From Gemmata sp051859125 (GTDB lineage: Bacteria > Planctomycetota > Planctomycetia > Gemmatales > Gemmataceae), in assembly GCF_051859125.1 (NCBI RefSeq), contig NZ_JBHYGG010000269.1, positions 1-64,000 of the forward strand: 64,000 nt of DNA, in the 5' to 3' direction. Each line of letters starts with the position of its first letter. Position 1 is the stretch's first letter. Below the pieces are notes generated by a model. The model was not told where the DNA came from. It ran no database searches and worked only from the letters and a program-made list of their open reading frames with translations. Position numbers and translations under genes: made by a program. This document shows, in pieces, positions 60,827 through 64,000 of the stretch.

Positions 60827-60914
60827 GGCCGGTGAGAGTCAAGCCGCCAGGCTAAGCCGATGGTGGGTTACTCCCCCCGATGGCGCGCAATCCACCACGA
60901 CTCACCGGCACTGG

Positions 60915-62345
60915 TCAATCCTCGGCCAGATCGGCCTTTTCCGTCACGACCTTGTCGAGTGCGATGCCGAAGTCGCGGAGCTTGGTGCGGAGCGTGGCGC
61001 GGTTGATGCCGAGGAGGTCGCTGGCCTGCCGCTGGTGCCCGTGCGTGTGGTTGAGCGCAAGGGTGATGAGTTCGCGCTCGACCAACTCGATGACGCGGCC
61101 GTGGACGTTCTTGTTCCCGTCGCGGAGCATCGCCTCGATCACCGCGGCGAGCGCGCCGCTCGGGGGCGGGACCGGTGGTGTGCCCGCTTCCGGCGCGGCG
61201 ATGCCGGGCAGGTCGGCGGGCAGGATCATCTGGCCGACGGACTGGTACACGGCGGCCTGGACGCAGTTCTGGAGTTGCCGCACGTTCCCCGGCCAATCGC
61301 ACGCCTGGAGCAGTTCGAGCGCCTCGGGGGTGAACCCGCGGACGTCGCGGTTCGCCTCGCGGGCGTACCGGAACAGAAAGTGGTGGGCCAGTTCGGGGAC
61401 GTCCTCCTTGCGAGCCCGGAGCGGGGGCACGCGGAGCGTCACCGCGCCGAGCCGGTAGTACAGGTCGTTGCGGAACCGGCCGCCTTTGATGAGCTGTTCG
61501 AGGTCCTGGTTGGTCGCCGCGAGGACGCGGACCCGGGTGGTGATCGGCTGGTTCCCGCCGACCCGCTCGAACCGCTGCTCCTGCAAGATGCGGAGCATCT
61601 TCGCCTGTGCCGCGAGGGGCATGTCGCCGACCTCGTCGAGCAGCAGGGTGCCGTCGCCGCACTGCTCGAACCTGCCGATCCGCTGCTGCTCGGCCCCGGT
61701 GAACGCCCCGCGCTCGTGCCCGAACAGCTCGCTCTCGACGAGCGCCTCGGGGATCGCGGCGCAGTTGATCGCGAGGAACGGCTTGTCGGCCCGGCGGCTG
61801 TGGTGGTACAGCGCACGGGCGACGAGTTCCTTGCCGGTGCCGCTCTCGCCGACAATAAGGACGTTCACGTCCTGCGCCGCGACCCGACCGATCTGCTTGC
61901 TCAGTTCCTGCACCGCGGCGCTGCGGCCGGTGATGCGGTCGGCGGCCGGGTCGCCCGGCAGGGCAGTCGGCTCCCGCATGAGCCGGGCCGCCTCGAACGC
62001 CCGGTCGAGGAGCCGGCTCATCTGGTCCAGGTCCACGGGCTTGCCGAGGTAGTCGAACGCCCCGCGCTTCATCGCCTCGATCGCGGTGTCGCTGGTCCCG
62101 TGAGCGGTGATGAACACGACGGGCCGCTTCGGGTCCAGCGCCCGGACCCGCTCGAACAGGTCGAGGCCGCTGCCGTCGGGGAGTTGGAGGTCGAGGACGA
62201 TCACGTCGGGCCGGTCGGTCTCGACGCGCCGCCACCCCTCGGCCACGGTTCCCGCGGTGAGGACCTCGACCCGGGGGGACGCGAACACACGGCGGAACGA
62301 GTGGCAGATGATGGGCTCGTCGTCAACGACCAGCAGCTTCGCCAT
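60915..62345 (-). CDS. Sigma54-dependent response regulator (NtrC family)
   Basis: 476 aa. The receiver domain has the phosphorylation site Asp52 (VIVLDLQLPDG), Thr80 and Lys102. The AAA+ sigma54 domain has Walker A GESGTGKE at 166-173 and an intact GAFTGA loop at 213-218, so it should contact sigma54. The Fis-type helix-turn-helix is at the C-terminus (RQASDLLGINRATLRTKLRD). It has ggagg six nt upstream of the ATG and overlaps the kinase gene by 23 nt. It probably activates the adaptor-RND operon downstream on the same strand. Confidence 0.95.
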   Translation of the reverse strand: MAKLLVVDDEPIICHSFRRVFASPRVEVLTAGTVAEGWRRVETDRPDVIVLDLQLPDGSGLDLFERVRALDPKRPVVFITAHGTSDTAIEAMKRGAFDYLGKPVDLDQMSRLLDRAFEAARLMREPTALPGDPAADRITGRSAAVQELSKQIGRVAAQDVNVLIVGESGTGKELVARALYHHSRRADKPFLAINCAAIPEALVESELFGHERGAFTGAEQQRIGRFEQCGDGTLLLDEVGDMPLAAQAKMLRILQEQRFERVGGNQPITTRVRVLAATNQDLEQLIKGGRFRNDLYYRLGAVTLRVPPLRARKEDVPELAHHFLFRYAREANRDVRGFTPEALELLQACDWPGNVRQLQNCVQAAVYQSVGQMILPADLPGIAAPEAGTPPVPPPSGALAAVIEAMLRDGNKNVHGRVIELVERELITLALNHTHGHQRQASDLLGINRATLRTKLRDFGIALDKVVTEKADLAED

Positions 62346-63813
62346 TCGGGACCTCCGCGGCCGGCAAGGTGAGGGTGAACGCGGCCCCGCCGCCCGGCCG
62401 GTTCGCGCCGGTGAGGGCGCCGCCGTGGCCCCGGGCGACGCGGCGGGCGATCGTGAGCCCGAGGCCGGTGCCGGTCGGCTTGGTCGTCGCGAACGGGGTG
62501 AAGAGGCGGTTCGCGATTGCGGCGTCGATGCCGGGGCCGGAGTCGGTCACCTCCACCAGTATACCGCCGCCGTCCCGCCCGACCCGGACCGCGACCGTGC
62601 CGCCCGGCGGCGTGGCTTCGATGCCGTTGAGCAGCAGGTTCGTGAGCAGCGAGAGCATCTGGTCGCGGTCCACGCGGGCGGTGACGGGTTCCCGCGGGGC
62701 GGTCGCGGCGAGCGAAACCGGCTTCGCGGCGGCCCGGCCGCGGACCACGCTCGCGGCCTCGGCGACCAGCGCCCCGAGGTCGTGCGGGCGGCGGTCCGGC
62801 GGGGGCGTGCGGGCGAAGTCGAGGAGCCCCTGGACCGTGCGCTCCATGCGGGCGATCTCGTGGCGGATCAGGTGCAGGTCCTCGCCGGTGAGCGCCGTCG
62901 GGTGCGACGCCCGCAGCGCCCCATCGATGAGCAGCTTGATGCCGGTGAGCGGGTTGCGGACCTCGTGGGCGACGCCCGCGGCGAGGTGCCCGACGGCCGC
63001 GAGTTGCTCGGCCCGCAGCAGGTCGCGCTCCTGCTCCTGCAACCGCTGGCACACGTCGCGGACCCGCCCGACGACCTCGTCGAGTTGGTCGGCGAGGTCG
63101 TCGGACGTGCGCCGTGCCTCCACGGTGACCGCCCCGACCTCCTGGTCGAGGTGCGCCTGCACCGCCTGGACCCGCACCGAGAGTTGCGCGACGCGGCGGC
63201 TCAGCGCCCGAGCGGTGGCGTACCCGCTCAGAACGCCGCCGAGCGCGCCGGACGCGGCGAGGGCGAGCAGCACGCCGCCGGCCCACGCGGTCTGCGTCTC
63301 GCTCCGCTCCAGGCCGGCGTCCATGCGGGCCCGCTGCCGGTCGGAGAGTTCCCGGCACGCCCCGAGGAGTTCCCGCATCGGGTGCTCGTCGGACCACGCG
63401 ACCAGTTCGGGGACCGTGGCGGCGGGGGGCGGGAACCCGTCCGGGCCGAGCCGGTCGCGGTACGCGGCGTAGTCGCGCTCGATCTGGGCGAACAGCCCGG
63501 CGTCGGTCGCGGTCAGGTCGCGGCGGATCGCTCCGAGCGCCGCATCGACGGCGCCGAGGTCGCCCTGGATGACCTGCCGCCGTGCGGCCGACGGGTCCGC
63601 GGCCCCGACGAGCGTGTGGAACCGGAGGTGCCGGAGCTGCACCTGGAGTTCGTCGGCCGCGTCCATGCGGGCCGCGTCGTGCCGGATCGCGCGGGCCATG
63701 TCGGTCTGGAGCCGGGTGATGTACCAGGTGCTCGCGAGGCAGGCGGCCGCGAGCACGCCGCCGATGGCGACCATCGGCCACGCGAACCGGGCGGAGGGGT
63801 TCCGGGAAAACAT
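62323..63813 (-). CDS. Membrane sensor histidine kinase (NtrB-like)
   Basis: 496 aa from the ATG at 63811-63813 (MFSRNPSARFAWPMVAIGGV). Two membrane helices (about 11-31 and 175-197) flank a 140-residue extracytoplasmic helical sensor. A coiled-coil linker leads to the H-box with His283 (LAAGVAHEVRNPLTGIK). The ATP-binding boxes are present: N-box LLTNLLLNGIEATPP, G1 DSGPGID and G2 GTGLGLTIARR. It should phosphorylate the overlapping response regulator. The ligand is unknown; the four-helix-like sensor suggests a small hydrophobic or envelope-stress signal, which would fit control of an efflux pump. Confidence 0.92.
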   Translation of the reverse strand: MFSRNPSARFAWPMVAIGGVLAAACLASTWYITRLQTDMARAIRHDAARMDAADELQVQLRHLRFHTLVGAADPSAARRQVIQGDLGAVDAALGAIRRDLTATDAGLFAQIERDYAAYRDRLGPDGFPPPAATVPELVAWSDEHPMRELLGACRELSDRQRARMDAGLERSETQTAWAGGVLLALAASGALGGVLSGYATARALSRRVAQLSVRVQAVQAHLDQEVGAVTVEARRTSDDLADQLDEVVGRVRDVCQRLQEQERDLLRAEQLAAVGHLAAGVAHEVRNPLTGIKLLIDGALRASHPTALTGEDLHLIRHEIARMERTVQGLLDFARTPPPDRRPHDLGALVAEAASVVRGRAAAKPVSLAATAPREPVTARVDRDQMLSLLTNLLLNGIEATPPGGTVAVRVGRDGGGILVEVTDSGPGIDAAIANRLFTPFATTKPTGTGLGLTIARRVARGHGGALTGANRPGGGAAFTLTLPAAEVPNGEAAGR

Positions 63814-64000
63814 GCGTGGTTCACTCGCCGCGCCAAGGGGGCCTCCTACCAACATACCGCGAGCGAAGGGGCCCGCGCGGGCCACCCGCGCCCACTTACC
63901 CATTACCCGGCGGCACACCCCCGAAGGACACCTGCGTGGCGCGCTCCGATTGGTCACCGGACCGAGAGGAAGGGCACCCGTCTCATCGGCCGGGACCTCA
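63814..64000. other. Upstream region of the histidine kinase gene, window end
   Basis: 187 bp without a supported gene. The long minus-strand frame entering from 63957 is an extension of the kinase ORF with poor composition. A promoter for the two-component operon should lie here, but I see no clear motif. Confidence 0.4.

Noticed and set aside
60812..60830. tggcacgatatcatctgc (minus strand) as a sigma54 promoter
   Set aside because: It starts with a good -24 box, but the GG to GC spacing is 13 nt instead of 10. The better-spaced element is at 60736-60751.

Overview
The window is GC-rich (clearly above 60% GC by eye) and its gene content points to a planctomycete of the Gemmata type. The markers are a DUF1549/DUF1553 cytochrome protein, a DUF1501 protein, a DUF1559 prepilin-like protein with a small lipoprotein partner, very large secreted PQQ-propeller/TPR proteins, and a long MoxR/DUF58/BatA cluster. 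There are no rRNA genes, no complete tRNA and no CRISPR array. Ten Ns at 28965-28974 mark a contig join, so this is a draft or scaffolded assembly.

Layout. 78-7273: surface and envelope genes, mostly on the minus strand (DUF1549/1553, DUF1501, lipoprotein, DUF1559). A metal-type ABC permease on the plus strand and a small GxxExxY gene bounded by 39-bp inverted repeats lie between them. 7669-31710: a plus-strand supercluster of a 1659-aa TPR/PQQ-propeller protein, a secreted alpha/alpha-toroid protein, MoxR ATPase, DUF58, a BatA-like VWA protein, a membrane VWA/GATase-like protein, a DUF4175-like membrane protein, two secreted helical proteins and an NPCBM-type protein. 31751-37022: three consecutive trypsin-fold/PDZ proteins whose catalytic residues disappear stepwise. 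37093-43061 (minus): an HNH nuclease and a McrBC-type restriction operon in which McrB carries a DUF2461-like domain and an unknown membrane-anchored protein is encoded between mcrB and mcrC. 43396-50349: ffh, a PQQ-propeller protein, a fourth serine protease, an SGNH hydrolase and an MFS exporter. 50350-52629: a decayed stretch with a tRNA-like remnant and a broken phage-terminase-like gene. 52630-63813: two tandem TolC genes facing an RND pump, its adaptor and an NtrC/NtrB-type two-component system.

How the genes may work together. The 12.9-31.7 kb cluster has the logic of Bat/MoxR systems: a cytoplasmic AAA+ ATPase, a DUF58 partner, membrane VWA proteins and secreted partners. This one is extended with a toroid protein and coiled-coil proteins, and its substrate is unknown. 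The McrBC operon is probably antiphage or anti-modified-DNA defence. The efflux locus looks self-contained: sensor kinase, sigma54 activator, adaptor, RND pump and two outer-membrane channels. A good -24/-12 match and an upstream quasi-palindrome precede the adaptor gene.

Starts were moved inward from the longest ORF where a signal peptide, Tat signal, ribosome binding site or known family N-terminus supported it. All functional statements rest on reading motifs by eye; no database search was run.
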